This document shows, in pieces, positions 37,232 to 46,749 of a stretch of 64,000 nt of DNA; positions within the stretch are counted from its first letter, which is position 1; each line of letters begins with the position of its first letter. Source of the DNA: Billgrantia kenyensis (GTDB lineage Bacteria; Pseudomonadota; Gammaproteobacteria; Pseudomonadales; Halomonadaceae). The position numbers and the translations under genes were made by a program. The stretch spans positions 165,497 through 229,496 of the forward strand of contig NZ_JACEFT010000004.1 of NCBI RefSeq assembly GCF_013697085.1, in the 5' to 3' direction. The notes under the pieces were generated by a model, which had not been told where the DNA came from, searched no databases, and saw only the letters and a program-made list of their open reading frames with translations.

Positions 37232-39076
37232 ATGCCTGAATATCGCTCCCGCACCACCACCGCCGGCCGCAACATGGCCGGCGCCCGCGCCCTGTGGCGC
37301 GCCACCGGCATGAAGGACGAGGACTTCCACAAGCCGATCGTCGCCGTGGCCAACTCCTTCACTCAGTTCGTGCCCGGTCACGTGCACCTGAAGGACATGG
37401 GACAGCTGGTGGCCCGCGAGATCGAGAAGGCCGGCGGGGTGGCCAAGGAGTTCAACACCATCGCCGTGGACGACGGCATCGCCATGGGCCACGACGGCAT
37501 GCTCTATTCGCTGCCGAGCCGTGACATCATCGCCGACAGCGTCGAGTACATGGTCAACGCGCACTGCGCCGATGCCCTGGTGTGTATCTCCAACTGCGAC
37601 AAGATCACCCCTGGAATGCTGATGGCTGCCATGCGCCTCAACATTCCGGTGATCTTCGTCTCCGGCGGTCCCATGGAAGCCGGCAAGACCAAGCTGCTCG
37701 ATCACGGGCTCGACCTGGTCGATGCCATGGTCATGGCTGCCGACGACTCGGTGGACGACGAGACCCTGGCCGAGGTGGAGCGCAGCGCCTGTCCCACCTG
37801 CGGCAGCTGCTCCGGCATGTTCACCGCCAACTCCATGAACTGCCTGACCGAGGCACTGGGCCTGGCTCTGCCGGGCAACGGCACGGTGCTGGCGACCCAT
37901 GCCGATCGCCGCCGTCTGTTCGAGACCGCCGGTCACCGTATCGTCGAGCTGGCCAAGCGCTACTACGAGGGCGATGAGGGCCACCTGCTGCCCCGTGCCA
38001 TTGGCTCCAAGGCGGCGTTCAGGAACGCCATGACCCTGGACATCGCCATGGGCGGTTCCACCAACACCATCCTGCACCTGCTGGCCGCCGCCCAGGAGGC
38101 GGAGATCGACTTCGGCATGGCCGACATCGACCGGCTGTCGCGTGAGGTGCCGCAGCTGTGCAAGGTGGCGCCCAACACCCAGAAGTATCACATCGAGGAT
38201 GTGCATCGCGCCGGTGGCATCATGGCCATCCTCGGTGAACTCGACCGTGCCGGGGTGCTCGATACCCGCGTGCCCACCGTCTATGGCGATAGCCTCAAGG
38301 CGGCGCTGGACGAGTGGGACATCATGCGCAATCCGTCCCCGGAGGTGGTGGAGTTCTTCAAGGCCGGTCCCGGCGGCATCCCGACCCAGACCGCCTTCTC
38401 CCAGGCCGCACGCTGGCCGAGCCTCGACGGCGACCGCGCCAACGGCTGCATCCGCGACCTCGAACACGCCTTCTCCAGGGAGGGCGGCCTGGCGGTGCTC
38501 TACGGCAACATCGCCGTGGATGGCTGCGTGGTGAAGACCGCCGGCGTCGATGACTCCATTCTGGTCTTCGAAGGGCCGGCCCACGTGGTCGAGTCCCAGG
38601 ACCAGGCGGTGGAACACATCCTGGCGGGCAAGGTGAAGGAGGGCGAGGTCGTCGTCATCCGCTACGAGGGGCCGAAGGGCGGTCCGGGCATGCAGGAGAT
38701 GCTCTATCCCACCTCATATCTGAAGTCGAAGGGGCTGGGCAAGGCGTGCGCGCTGCTCACCGATGGGCGCTTCTCGGGCGGTACCTCGGGGCTCTCCATC
38801 GGCCACGTTTCTCCCGAGGCGGCGGCAGGCGGTGCTATCGGCCTGGTGCAGTCGGGCGACACCATTCGCATCGACATCCCCAACCGCCGCATCGACGTGA
38901 AGCTGAGCGATGCTGAGCTTGCGGCGCGTCGTGAGGCGGAGGAAGCGCGTGGCAGGGAGGCTTGGAAACCACGCATCGAGCGCCTGCGCAAGGTGTCGGC
39001 CGCGCTCAAGGCCTATGCGCTGTTGGCCACTTCCGCTGACAAGGGTGCGGTGCGAGACCTCTCCAAGCTCGACTGA
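37232..39076 (+). CDS. ilvD: Dihydroxy-acid dehydratase
   Basis: The 614-residue product is a full-length IlvD: iron-sulfur ligands in [12 protein letters not shown] and [12 protein letters not shown], with [13 protein letters not shown] and the C-terminal [23 protein letters not shown]. It dehydrates 2,3-dihydroxy acids in branched-chain amino acid synthesis. It follows the BacA-like gene by 112 bases and probably has its own promoter. A hairpin follows its stop. Confidence 0.97.
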   Translation: MPEYRSRTTTAGRNMAGARALWRATGMKDEDFHKPIVAVANSFTQFVPGHVHLKDMGQLVAREIEKAGGVAKEFNTIAVDDGIAMGHDGMLYSLPSRDIIADSVEYMVNAHCADALVCISNCDKITPGMLMAAMRLNIPVIFVSGGPMEAGKTKLLDHGLDLVDAMVMAADDSVDDETLAEVERSACPTCGSCSGMFTANSMNCLTEALGLALPGNGTVLATHADRRRLFETAGHRIVELAKRYYEGDEGHLLPRAIGSKAAFRNAMTLDIAMGGSTNTILHLLAAAQEAEIDFGMADIDRLSREVPQLCKVAPNTQKYHIEDVHRAGGIMAILGELDRAGVLDTRVPTVYGDSLKAALDEWDIMRNPSPEVVEFFKAGPGGIPTQTAFSQAARWPSLDGDRANGCIRDLEHAFSREGGLAVLYGNIAVDGCVVKTAGVDDSILVFEGPAHVVESQDQAVEHILAGKVKEGEVVVIRYEGPKGGPGMQEMLYPTSYLKSKGLGKACALLTDGRFSGGTSGLSIGHVSPEAAAGGAIGLVQSGDTIRIDIPNRRIDVKLSDAELAARREAEEARGREAWKPRIERLRKVSAALKAYALLATSADKGAVRDLSKLD

Positions 39077-39084
39077 TGTATGCC

Positions 39085-39110
39085 ACGAACCGGGTCCAGG
39101 CCCGGTTCGT
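39085..39110 (+). terminator. Hairpin after ilvD
   Basis: A perfect 10-bp stem (ACGAACCGGG with CCCGGTTCGT) and a 6-base loop, 8 bases after the ilvD stop. No T-run follows. It sits before the Gfo/Idh start at 39152 and argues against the in-frame start at 39080. Confidence 0.6.
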
Positions 39111-39151
39111 CACGCAGCATTCACCATCGAACCCCAGGTAGGGAGAACGCT

Positions 39152-40231
39152 ATGCGTCAGCAGATCTTCGGTGTCGGCCTGATCGGCTTCGGCACGGCAG
39201 GGAAAGTCTTCCATGCCCCGTTGATTCAGGCCACACCGGGCCTCGAACTGCTGGCTGTAGTCAGCACCTCGAGCGAGCGGGTGCATGCCTCACTGCCTGA
39301 AATGGATGTGCTGACGAAGCCAGCGGAGCTGTTCGCCCGACCGGATATCGACCTCGTCGTCATTGCCAGCCCCAACGACACACACTTTGCGTTGGGCAAG
39401 GCAGCCATCGCCGCCGGCAAGCACGTGGTGGTCGACAAGCCGTTCACCATATCCTTGTCCGAGGCACGGTTGCTCAAGGCGGAAGCCGACAGGGCCGAGC
39501 GCCTGCTCAGCGTCTTCCATAACCGTCGCTGGGACAGTGATTTTCGTACCTTGCAGTCACTCGTCGAGGCGGGAACCGTTGGTCACCCGGTTTCGCTGGA
39601 GATGCGCTTCGATCGTTTCAGGCCCGTGGTAGCCGAGCGTTGGCGCGAGCAGGACAAGCCGGGTAGCGGGATCTGGTACGACCTCGGCTCGCATCTGCTC
39701 GATCAGGCGCGGACGCTATTCGGCATGCCGCGGGCGATACTGCTCGACCTGATGGCGGTGCGAGACGGCGCCGAGGTGGATGATGACTTCCTCGCCGTGC
39801 TGGACTACGACGGGCTACGGGTTACCCTGCAAGCCAGCTCGCTGGTGGCAGAGCCGACCCCGCAGCTGGCCTTGCACGGTACCCAGGGAAGCTTCGTCAA
39901 GTATGGCCGCGATCCGCAGGAAAACTGGCTGCGGGAAGGGCGCATGCCGAGTCGTGATTGGGGCATCGATCCCCGGCCCGGACACCTGACCGTGGTCGGG
40001 GAAGCGGAGCTCGTCACGCACGAGCATCCAGGCCTTCCCGGCGACTATCTGGGTTACTACGCCAGCATCGCCGAGGCGCTGGCGGGGCAGGCGGGGCTTC
40101 CGGTCAGCGCTGAAGAGGGAATCGAGGTCATGACCCTGCTCGAGGCCGGACTGGACAGCTATCGCCAAAGTCGCTGGATTCGGCTCAAGGAGGGCAACGG
40201 CGGCCTGCGTAAACTGCATCGGCATGGCTGA
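39152..40231 (+). CDS. Gfo/Idh/MocA family oxidoreductase
   Basis: The 359-residue product has an N-terminal Rossmann domain (GLIGFGTAGKVFHAPLI, about residues 8-24), the EKP-like catalytic motif as VVDKPFTIS (about residue 95), and the GIWYDLGSHLLDQA motif of the C-terminal domain. It is closest in look to the YdgJ/scyllo-inositol-type dehydrogenases. The ATG at 39152 has GGGAGA upstream. The substrate is not evident. It is convergent with nudE. Confidence 0.88.
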   Translation: MRQQIFGVGLIGFGTAGKVFHAPLIQATPGLELLAVVSTSSERVHASLPEMDVLTKPAELFARPDIDLVVIASPNDTHFALGKAAIAAGKHVVVDKPFTISLSEARLLKAEADRAERLLSVFHNRRWDSDFRTLQSLVEAGTVGHPVSLEMRFDRFRPVVAERWREQDKPGSGIWYDLGSHLLDQARTLFGMPRAILLDLMAVRDGAEVDDDFLAVLDYDGLRVTLQASSLVAEPTPQLALHGTQGSFVKYGRDPQENWLREGRMPSRDWGIDPRPGHLTVVGEAELVTHEHPGLPGDYLGYYASIAEALAGQAGLPVSAEEGIEVMTLLEAGLDSYRQSRWIRLKEGNGGLRKLHRHG

Positions 40232-40253
40232 AAGCCGCCGCCTGCCCCGGTCT

Positions 40254-40841
40254 CTACCAGCGCAGCGGCGTTTCCCTGCGGTGCCGTTCACGCAGGGTAT
40301 CGCGGGCAATATATAGGGCCGCTATGGCTCTTGCCTCGTGGAAATCATCCCGCAGCAGCAGGGTCGGCAGCTCCTCCAGTGCATGGGTCTCGACCACCAG
40401 CGGCTCCGGTTCGTCACCCGGCAGGCGCCTGGCGTAGAGCTCCGTGGCCAGCAGAACCTGCATGCGATGACGCATGTAGTTGGGTGCCAGCGACAGCTCC
40501 ACCAGGGGCTCTATGCACCTGGCGCCGAAGCCGCACTCCTCCATCAGTTCCCGGTTGGCTGCGGTAACGATATCCTCGCCCGGGTCCACCAGCCCCTTGG
40601 GCAGCGTCAGCACGTAGTCCTCGAAGCCCGCGGCATATTCGCGTATCAGCAGGACATGTTCGGGATCGGGCATGGCGATGATCATCACGGCCCCCTGGTC
40701 ACTTCCGGACAGTCGCTCGAAGGTGCGCTCGGCGCCATTGGCAAAGCGCAGCTCCAGTGACTCGATATGGAACAGCCGGCTTCGGGCCACGGACTGGCGT
40801 GACACTACCTGGGGTTTCTGCAAGGTCTTGTGCTCGGTCAT
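40254..40841 (-). CDS. nudE: ADP compounds hydrolase NudE
   Basis: The 195-residue product has a complete Nudix box (GLVDPGEDIVTAANRELMEECGF, given from positions 40526 to 40594, with the conserved G, E, RE and EE residues). NudE cleaves ADP-ribose, NADH and AP3A. The ATG at 40841 has CGGAG six bases upstream. It is divergent from yrfG, the same pairing as in E. coli and Pseudomonas. Confidence 0.93.
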   Translation of the reverse strand: MTEHKTLQKPQVVSRQSVARSRLFHIESLELRFANGAERTFERLSGSDQGAVMIIAMPDPEHVLLIREYAAGFEDYVLTLPKGLVDPGEDIVTAANRELMEECGFGARCIEPLVELSLAPNYMRHRMQVLLATELYARRLPGDEPEPLVVETHALEELPTLLLRDDFHEARAIAALYIARDTLRERHRRETPLRW

Positions 40842-40956
40842 GAAAGCTCCGTTTCGTGCGGGATGCCGTCGGCATCGAGCTGCCGGGAATGCGCCGCCAT
40901 CATCCATTGGGTACAATACCACGCCTTCCATCGCTAAGACGTCACCGGGAGTCGCC

Positions 40957-41670
40957 ATGATCGACTGGCGTGCCATCGATACCGTTCTGCTGGACATGGA
41001 CGGCACACTTCTCGACCTGCATTTCGACAGCCACTTCTGGCTGGAACACCTGCCGCGGCGCTATGTCGAGTTGCATCGCCTCGACGAGGCCACCCAGGAA
41101 CAGGTGCGCTCCCGTATCCTGCACGAAAGGGGATCGCTGAACTGGTACAGCCTGGCCTATTGGAGCCGTGAGCTGGGCGTGGACATCGTTGCCCTCAAGC
41201 GCGAGATCCAGCACCTTGTCGGGCTGCGCAGCGACGCGCTCGACTTCCTCAAGTGGCTCAAGCAGGCTCATCCCCGGGTGGTGCTGGCGACCAACGCCGA
41301 TCGCGAAAGCCTGGAGCTCAAGCTGCCGCTGACCGGACTCGAGGAGTACCTGGATGCGATCGTCTCCTCGGCCGACCTCGGTGTGCCCAAGGAGGCCCAG
41401 GAGTTCTGGTTCGAGTTGCAGGAGGTCGAACCCTTCGACCCGGCGCGCACGCTGTTCATCGATGACAACCCGGAGGTGCTGGAAAGCGCTCGGGAGTTCG
41501 GTATCCGCTACCTGCTGGGGATCAAGCAGCCCGACAGTACCCGGCCGGAAAAGGAGCTCGAGGAGTTCATCGCCCTGGACCGCTTCGCCGCCATCCTTCC
41601 CGACGCGCTACCCTCGGAGGTACGCAGCAACACTTCGGCTCGTCCCGAGGAGGGAGGCAAGTTTGAGTAA
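40957..41670 (+). CDS. yrfG: GMP/IMP nucleotidase YrfG (HAD family)
   Basis: The 237-residue product has the HAD motifs DMDGTLLD (about residues 13-20), LATNAD (motif II), a Lys in GVPKEAQEF and FIDDNPEVLESA (motif IV). It removes phosphate from GMP and IMP. The ATG at 40957 is preceded by CGGGAG. Its last bases overlap the hslR start by eight bases, and the order yrfG-hslR-hslO matches E. coli. Confidence 0.94.
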   Translation: MIDWRAIDTVLLDMDGTLLDLHFDSHFWLEHLPRRYVELHRLDEATQEQVRSRILHERGSLNWYSLAYWSRELGVDIVALKREIQHLVGLRSDALDFLKWLKQAHPRVVLATNADRESLELKLPLTGLEEYLDAIVSSADLGVPKEAQEFWFELQEVEPFDPARTLFIDDNPEVLESAREFGIRYLLGIKQPDSTRPEKELEEFIALDRFAAILPDALPSEVRSNTSARPEEGGKFE

Positions 41671-42049
41671 CGTACGCCTGGACAAGTGGTTATGGGCCGC
41701 CCGCTTCTTCAAGACTCGGGCCCTGGCCAAGAAAGCCATCGAGGGCGGCAAGGTGCATTACAACGGCGAGCGTGCCAAGACCAGCAAGAGCGTGGAGGTT
41801 GGCGCACTGGTTCGCGTGCCCCAGGGCTGGGAGATCTGGGAGGTCGAAGTGGTGGCACTTTCCGATCAGCGTCGCGGTGCACCTGAAGCGCGTGAACTCT
41901 ATCGCGAAACTGTCGAGAGCGCTGAACGCCGAGTGCGTGAGGCCGAGAGCCGGCGTCTGACCAACCAGGCAATGCAGCATCCGCTCAAGCGCCCCGACAA
42001 GAAGCAGCGCCGTGATATCCAGCGCTTCCAGCGTCAGTTGGATGAGTGA
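41663..42049 (+). CDS. hslR: Heat shock protein 15 (ribosome-associated HslR)
   Basis: The 128-residue product has an S4-type RNA-binding domain ([21 protein letters not shown], positions 41672-41734, and GGKVHYNG), then a basic tail ending [16 protein letters not shown]. Hsp15 binds stalled 50S subunits with attached peptidyl-tRNA. The start is a TTG at 41663 behind GGGAGG, overlapping the yrfG end by eight bases. No ATG in this frame gives the full domain. Confidence 0.94.
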   Translation: MSNVRLDKWLWAARFFKTRALAKKAIEGGKVHYNGERAKTSKSVEVGALVRVPQGWEIWEVEVVALSDQRRGAPEARELYRETVESAERRVREAESRRLTNQAMQHPLKRPDKKQRRDIQRFQRQLDE

Positions 42050-42099
42050 AATGCCTCCAACAGCTGCCTCGATACCGAATGACCCAACCGGAATTGATC

Positions 42100-42975
42100 A
42101 TGACCGACCAGATCCAGCGCTTTCTATTTGACCGCACCAATGTGCGTGGCGAGATCGTCACACTGGAGCGCTCCTACGCCGAGGTGCTTGATCGCCATGG
42201 CTACCCGCCAGCCGTCAACCGTCTGCTGGGCGAACTGCTGGCCGCAGTGGCCCTGCTCACCGACACCGTCAAGCTCGACGGGATCCTCAGCATCGAGGTA
42301 CGCGGGCAGGGAGAGCTGTCCCTGCTGATGGCGGAGTCCAATCCTGGCGGTGAGCTGCGCGCCATCGCCCGCCTGGCAGATGACGCGACTCTGCCCGAGG
42401 GCGAGGCCGGTTTCCGCCAGTTGGTAGGTGACGGCCATATCGTGATCACTCTCGATCCGAGAGAGGGGAATCGCTACCAGGGCATCGTGGCCCTCGATCA
42501 CGACAGCCTGGCGGGGTGCCTCGAGGCCTACTTCTCGCAATCGGAGCAGCTGCCGACCCAGCTTTGGCTGCGTGCCGACGGCCAGCGAGCCGGTGGGCTT
42601 TTGCTGCAGCGTTTGCCCGACGAGTCGCAGAACCAGGACCAGGATGCCTGGGCGCGTACCGTCCAGCTTGCGGGTACCCTGCGCAGCGAAGAGCTCCTCG
42701 GGCTCGAACAGCATGAGCTGCTGCATCGCCTGTATCATGAGGAGACGGTGCGGGTATTCGAACCCAAGTCGCTGCGTTTCGGTTGCACCTGCTCGCGGGA
42801 GCGCATCGGCGAAGCGCTGCTGACCCTGGGGGGCGACGAGTTGCGCACGGTGCTGGCCGAGCAGGGTGAGATCGAAACCCAGTGCCACTTCTGCCATACC
42901 CATTATCGCTTCGGTGAGAGCGAAGTCGAGGCGCTGCTGCACGAGCAGGGCGGCGCTGCACCTACTCTGCACTGA
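42100..42975 (+). CDS. hslO: Hsp33 redox-regulated chaperone
   Basis: The 291-residue product starts [19 protein letters not shown] and ends with the zinc-binding redox switch: [10 protein letters not shown] (CxC) and [10 protein letters not shown] (CxxC). Oxidation of these four cysteines turns on holdase activity. The ATG at 42100 gives the family-typical N-terminus; in-frame ATGs at 42046 and 42079 are possible. It ends the yrfG-hslR-hslO run before a strong terminator. Confidence 0.95.
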   Translation: MTDQIQRFLFDRTNVRGEIVTLERSYAEVLDRHGYPPAVNRLLGELLAAVALLTDTVKLDGILSIEVRGQGELSLLMAESNPGGELRAIARLADDATLPEGEAGFRQLVGDGHIVITLDPREGNRYQGIVALDHDSLAGCLEAYFSQSEQLPTQLWLRADGQRAGGLLLQRLPDESQNQDQDAWARTVQLAGTLRSEELLGLEQHELLHRLYHEETVRVFEPKSLRFGCTCSRERIGEALLTLGGDELRTVLAEQGEIETQCHFCHTHYRFGESEVEALLHEQGGAAPTLH

Positions 42976-42993
42976 CCTGCCAGTCGAGCATGG

Positions 42994-43028
42994 CGAACGA
43001 GACGCCTGAGGCGTCTCGTTCGTTCGTC
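42994..43028 (+). terminator. Rho-independent terminator of hslO
   Basis: A perfect 13-bp stem (CGAACGAGACGCC with its complement) closes a TGA loop and is followed by TTCGTCTG. It begins 18 bases after the hslO stop. Confidence 0.82.
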
Positions 43029-43083
43029 TGACGATGCTGCAATGCACAAGCTTGGGTCTGGTCAACCTGCGGCGATATGTCTC

Positions 43084-43105
43084 CATGTAGTAGTAAAACT
43101 ACATG
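43084..43105. promoter_or_regulatory. Perfect palindrome upstream of pckA (HexR-like candidate operator)
   Basis: CATGTAGT and ACTACATG form an 8-bp perfect inverted repeat around six bases, about 184 bases before the pckA start. TGTAGT...ACTACA resembles the TGTART-type motif of HexR, which controls central carbon genes including pckA in some gammaproteobacteria, although the spacing is longer than the usual HexR site. Apart from this and the hslO terminator, the 313 bp between hslO and pckA show a CATAAT (43149-43154) that could be a -10 and nothing else clear. Confidence 0.45.
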
Positions 43106-43288
43106 AACTTCGGCCAACGTTAGCGTTTCCTGACGGCTTCCTTTTTGCCATAATGGCGCCCGCCTTAAGGCCGATCGCCGCATGACAAGACGGCAAATAT
43201 CCGCACGGACGATCGGACCCCTCAAACGCAATGGCGCACGGACGCCTGGCATACGAGAGAGAACCGGCCGCAAGGCCCAGGAAACGAC

Positions 43289-44845
43289 ATGACCACAACC
43301 CAAGCCGCTCCTCAAGCACACGTCAATCTCAGCAGTGCCGAACTCATCGAGCGTGCCGTGGCACGCGGTGAAGGCCGACTCGCCGCCAATGGCGCCCTGG
43401 TGGTGAACACCGGGCTGCGCACCGGCCGGTCGCCCAAGGATCGCTTCATCGTCGACGAGCCCTCGACCAGTGGCGACATCGACTGGGGCAGCGTCAACCG
43501 GCCTTTCCCTGCCGATCAGTTCGATGCCCTCTGGGGTCGCGTGGAGGAGTACCTGGCCGGCGGCGAGCGCTTCGTTTCCGAACTCCATGTGGGCAGCGAC
43601 CCGACCCACTATCTGCCGGTGCGAGTGACTACCGAGACGGCCTGGCACAATCTCTTCGGCCGCACCATGTTCGTGCGCCCCGAGGGCTACAACCCCTCTT
43701 CCAAGCAAGAGTGGACCATCCTCAACGCGCCCCACTTCGAGTGCGATCCCAACCGTGACGGCACCAACTCCGACGGCACCGTGATCATCAACTTCGCTCA
43801 GCAGAAGGTGCTGATTGCCGGCATGCGCTACGCCGGCGAGATGAAGAAGGCGATGTTCTCGGTACAGAACTTCCTGCTGCCGGCCTCCGACGTGCTGCCC
43901 ATGCACTGCTCGGCCAACGTCGGCGAAGACGGCGAGACCGCGCTGTTCTTCGGCCTCTCCGGTACCGGCAAGACCACGCTCTCCGCCGATCCGGCGCGCT
44001 ACCTGATCGGTGACGACGAGCACGGCTGGGGCCCCGGCACCGTGTTCAACATCGAGGGTGGCTGCTATGCCAAGTGCATCGATCTCTCCGAAAAGAACGA
44101 ACCGGTCATCTGGAACGCGATCAAGTTCGGCACCGTGCTCGAGAACGTCGTCCTCGACGACCGTCGCGAGCCCGACTACACCGACGACAGCCTGACCCAG
44201 AACTCCCGTGCTGCCTATCCGCTGGAGCACGTGGAAAAGCGCGTGCCGGAGAACCGTGCCGGTGAGCCCAATGCCATCATCTTCCTGACCTGCGACATGT
44301 CAGGCGTGCTGCCCCCGGTATCGGTGCTTTCCAAGGAGGCGGCGGCCTATCACTTCCTCTCCGGCTACACCGCCAAGGTGGGCTCCACTGAAATGGGCTC
44401 TTCCGAAGGCCTCTCGGCGACCTTCTCCACCTGCTTCGGTGCGCCGTTCTTCCCGCGCCCGGCCCGCGTCTACGCTGACCTGCTGATCAAGCGCGTCGAA
44501 GCCAAGGACGCCCAGGTCTACCTGGTCAATACCGGCTGGACCGGCGGTGCCTACGGTGAAGGCGGCTCGCGCTTCTCCATCCCGACCACTCGCGCCATCA
44601 TCAGCGCCATCCAGTCCGGGGTGCTGCGCGAAGTCGAGACCAAGCGCATCGAGGGCCTCAACCTCGAGGTGCCGGTCTCGGTGCCCGGCGTCGAGTCGCG
44701 CCTGCTCGATCCGCGTGAAACCTGGGAAGACAAGGCAGCCTACGATCGCAATCTGCGTGACCTGGCAGCCAAGTTCGTCGACAACTTCAAGAAGTTCGAC
44801 GGGGTCAGCGAAGCCATCGTCAAGGCCGGGCCCAGCCTGACCTGA
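43289..44845 (+). CDS. pckA: Phosphoenolpyruvate carboxykinase (ATP)
   Basis: The 518-residue product has the ATP-PEPCK kinase loop [13 protein letters not shown] (about residues 222-234), the DDEHGWGPG motif and [12 protein letters not shown]. It converts oxaloacetate and ATP to PEP in gluconeogenesis. The ATG at 43289 follows AGGAAACG. It lies after the palindrome at 43084 and is followed by a strong terminator, so it is monocistronic. Confidence 0.98.
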   Translation: MTTTQAAPQAHVNLSSAELIERAVARGEGRLAANGALVVNTGLRTGRSPKDRFIVDEPSTSGDIDWGSVNRPFPADQFDALWGRVEEYLAGGERFVSELHVGSDPTHYLPVRVTTETAWHNLFGRTMFVRPEGYNPSSKQEWTILNAPHFECDPNRDGTNSDGTVIINFAQQKVLIAGMRYAGEMKKAMFSVQNFLLPASDVLPMHCSANVGEDGETALFFGLSGTGKTTLSADPARYLIGDDEHGWGPGTVFNIEGGCYAKCIDLSEKNEPVIWNAIKFGTVLENVVLDDRREPDYTDDSLTQNSRAAYPLEHVEKRVPENRAGEPNAIIFLTCDMSGVLPPVSVLSKEAAAYHFLSGYTAKVGSTEMGSSEGLSATFSTCFGAPFFPRPARVYADLLIKRVEAKDAQVYLVNTGWTGGAYGEGGSRFSIPTTRAIISAIQSGVLREVETKRIEGLNLEVPVSVPGVESRLLDPRETWEDKAAYDRNLRDLAAKFVDNFKKFDGVSEAIVKAGPSLT

Positions 44846-44872
44846 ACCGGCGCTTCTCACGGCAGTCTGATA

Positions 44873-44905
44873 GGGGAAGAGGCATGAGCCTCTTCCCCGT
44901 TTCGT
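44873..44905 (+). terminator. Rho-independent terminator of pckA
   Basis: A perfect 11-bp stem (GGGGAAGAGGC with its complement) around an ATGA loop, then GTTTCGTT. The ATG in the loop (44884) is open in frame with msrB but lies inside the terminator, so it is not the msrB start. Confidence 0.9.
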
Positions 44906-44940
44906 TCATGGGCTGGGAAAGGCGCAGGAGGGCGATACAG

Positions 44941-45444
44941 ATGAAGCGTCGTCACTTTCTCGGTGTGCTGGGTGCCGGCGGTGCCGCCTGGCTGCTCCCG
45001 GGGGTGGGCTGGGGGTTCCCGAGGCTCAGCCTCGAGCCGGCACCGGATCTCGAGCGAATCGAACTGTCACGTGACGAATGGCGCGAGCGACTTACGCCCG
45101 AGCAGTTCTGGATTCTCCGCGATCACGGCACCGAGGAGCCTTTCTCGAGCCCCCTCGACAAGGAGTGGCGTGCAGGGGAGTACCGCTGTGCCGGCTGCGA
45201 CCTGCCGCTGTTCGAGAGTGCCATGAAGTATGACTCCGGCACCGGCTGGCCGAGCTTCTTCGAGCACATCGAGGGGCACCTGCTCAGCCAGCTCGACTTC
45301 CGCCTGATCTGGCCGCGGCGCGAATATCACTGCGCCCGCTGCGGCGGCCACCAGGGCCACGTCTTCAGCGATGGCCCCGAGCCTACCGGCCTGCGCTGGT
45401 GCAACAACGGCCTGGCGCTGACCTTCGTGCCGGTGGCTACCTGA
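44941..45444 (+). CDS. msrB: Peptide-methionine (R)-S-oxide reductase MsrB with Tat-like signal
   Basis: The 167-residue product begins MKRRHFLGVLGAGGAAWLLP, a twin-arginine-type signal peptide, then an MsrB domain with both zinc CxxC pairs (YRCAGCDLPLF and YHCARCGGHQGHVF), GTGWPSF, and the catalytic Cys in LRWCNNGLAL. It repairs oxidised methionine, here probably in the periplasm. The ATG at 44941 has AGGAGG upstream. Its end overlaps the convergent LysR gene by eight bases. Confidence 0.92.
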   Translation: MKRRHFLGVLGAGGAAWLLPGVGWGFPRLSLEPAPDLERIELSRDEWRERLTPEQFWILRDHGTEEPFSSPLDKEWRAGEYRCAGCDLPLFESAMKYDSGTGWPSFFEHIEGHLLSQLDFRLIWPRREYHCARCGGHQGHVFSDGPEPTGLRWCNNGLALTFVPVAT

Positions 45445-46288
45445 ACCCCTCGACGATATGCTGCGCCAGGCCATCCACCGCCGGTGAGGTGGCCTCCGGC
45501 GAGCGCAGCAGCACGATGGAGCCGTCCGGCAGCGGGGGCAGGCCATCTGCCTCGTCGAGCACCCGCATCCCGGGGGTGACCAGGCTCTTCATCAGCGCGG
45601 ACACGGCAAGCCCGGCACCCACCACCGCCTGCAGCGTGGCCAGGCTGGGGCTGGAGTAGGCAATGCGATATTGGCGTCCGGCGCGGGTCAGGGCGTTGCA
45701 GGCGTGCCGGCGACAGAAGCAGGGCTCCTCGAACAGCGCCAGGGGCAGCGGCGATTGACGATGCACGGGGTGGCTCTCTGCCACCACCCAGACCGTCTCC
45801 TCGCGGCGCAGGATGGTGCCGATCTCCTGGCCCACTTCGCGGGTCACGATGCTCAGATCCAGGCTGCCCTGCTGGCGCCCGAGCAGTTCAGAGGAGGGGG
45901 CGCACTGCACTTCGACGTCGACCAGCGGCCAGCTCTGGGAGAACGACTTCAGAATGCCCGGTAGAAAGCGCATGACGAAATCGTCGGGAACGCCGATGCG
46001 TACCCGTCCGACCATATCCGGCTCACGCAGCATGTTGAGCGCCTCGCCCTGCAGCGCGAGGATGCGGCGGGCGTAGCCGAGCAGCGTGGTGCCTTCGCTG
46101 GTCAGATGCATCTGGCGCCCCTGGCGTTCGAACAGCGGGCGCTGGATGACGTCCTCTTCTAGCCGCTTGATCTGCATGCTGACCGCGGATTGGGTGCGAT
46201 TGACCGCCTGGGCCGCGCGGGTGAAGCCGCCATGGTCGACGATGGCAACGAAGGTGCGCAGCAGTTCATGGTCGATGGTGTAGAGCAT
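45437..46288 (-). CDS. LysR family regulator (LrhA/HexA-like)
   Basis: The 283-residue product has an N-terminal helix-turn-helix (HGGFTRAAQAVNRTQSAVSMQ, positions 46164-46226, and RLEEDVIQRPLFERQ) and an effector domain from about residue 90. The pattern resembles the LrhA/PecT/HexA group. The ATG at 46288 is preferred to one at 46327 as it fits the family N-terminus and has GGAA upstream. It is divergent from the DUF1127 gene, a pairing that may indicate direct control. The effector is unknown. Confidence 0.88.
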   Translation of the reverse strand: MLYTIDHELLRTFVAIVDHGGFTRAAQAVNRTQSAVSMQIKRLEEDVIQRPLFERQGRQMHLTSEGTTLLGYARRILALQGEALNMLREPDMVGRVRIGVPDDFVMRFLPGILKSFSQSWPLVDVEVQCAPSSELLGRQQGSLDLSIVTREVGQEIGTILRREETVWVVAESHPVHRQSPLPLALFEEPCFCRRHACNALTRAGRQYRIAYSSPSLATLQAVVGAGLAVSALMKSLVTPGMRVLDEADGLPPLPDGSIVLLRSPEATSPAVDGLAQHIVEGFR

Positions 46289-46423
46289 GGCCGTTGTTCC
46301 AAGCTGTTCCGCAGATTGTTTCATCAAGCAGAGTGATGGCGGGTATAAGAACTATTCGTTGGATTGATTCTAGCGCCTCGTCGAGACTTTCTCCATCGCA
46401 TCATCGGATGGAGGAAACACCAC

Positions 46424-46678
46424 ATGAACATCAAGGCAAGGATCAACCCTGAAGACGTCTTGCCCCGCCGTAAGCTCAACTCACGAAGCCGCTTACGTGC
46501 CTTTTTCGAGCTATGGCGCTGGGCGCGTCAGATGGATCGCCTGGTACAGCTTCGCCGCGAGCGCAGCCAGCTGCTCGAGCTCAGCGACCACCAGCTTCGT
46601 GACATCGGCCTGACTCGGCACGAGGCGGCACGCGAGGCGCGCCGCCACTTCTGGGACGACATCGGCTGGCGGCGCTGA
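46424..46678 (+). CDS. DUF1127 domain small protein
   Basis: The 84-residue product is basic and ends with the DUF1127 motif ([23 protein letters not shown]). DUF1127 proteins are short, often induced with stress or nutrient change, and some bind RNA. The ATG at 46424 has GGAGG upstream. Divergent from a LysR gene; no further function can be read. Confidence 0.88.
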   Translation: MNIKARINPEDVLPRRKLNSRSRLRAFFELWRWARQMDRLVQLRRERSQLLELSDHQLRDIGLTRHEAAREARRHFWDDIGWRR

Positions 46679-46749
46679 TCCTGGCGGCGAGGGCGTGGCG
46701 TTTGTGGTACCTTGACGCGATCTTTCGCTGTCGCAATACCAAGGAAGTC

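Noticed and set aside
36749..38617. 622-codon minus-strand frame opposite ilvD
   Set aside because: ilvD on the plus strand is complete with its cysteine motifs; the opposite frame is a composition artefact.
44884..44940. Upstream start for msrB at 44884
   Set aside because: This ATG lies in the loop of the pckA terminator; the ATG at 44941 has a good ribosome binding site and starts a Tat-like signal.
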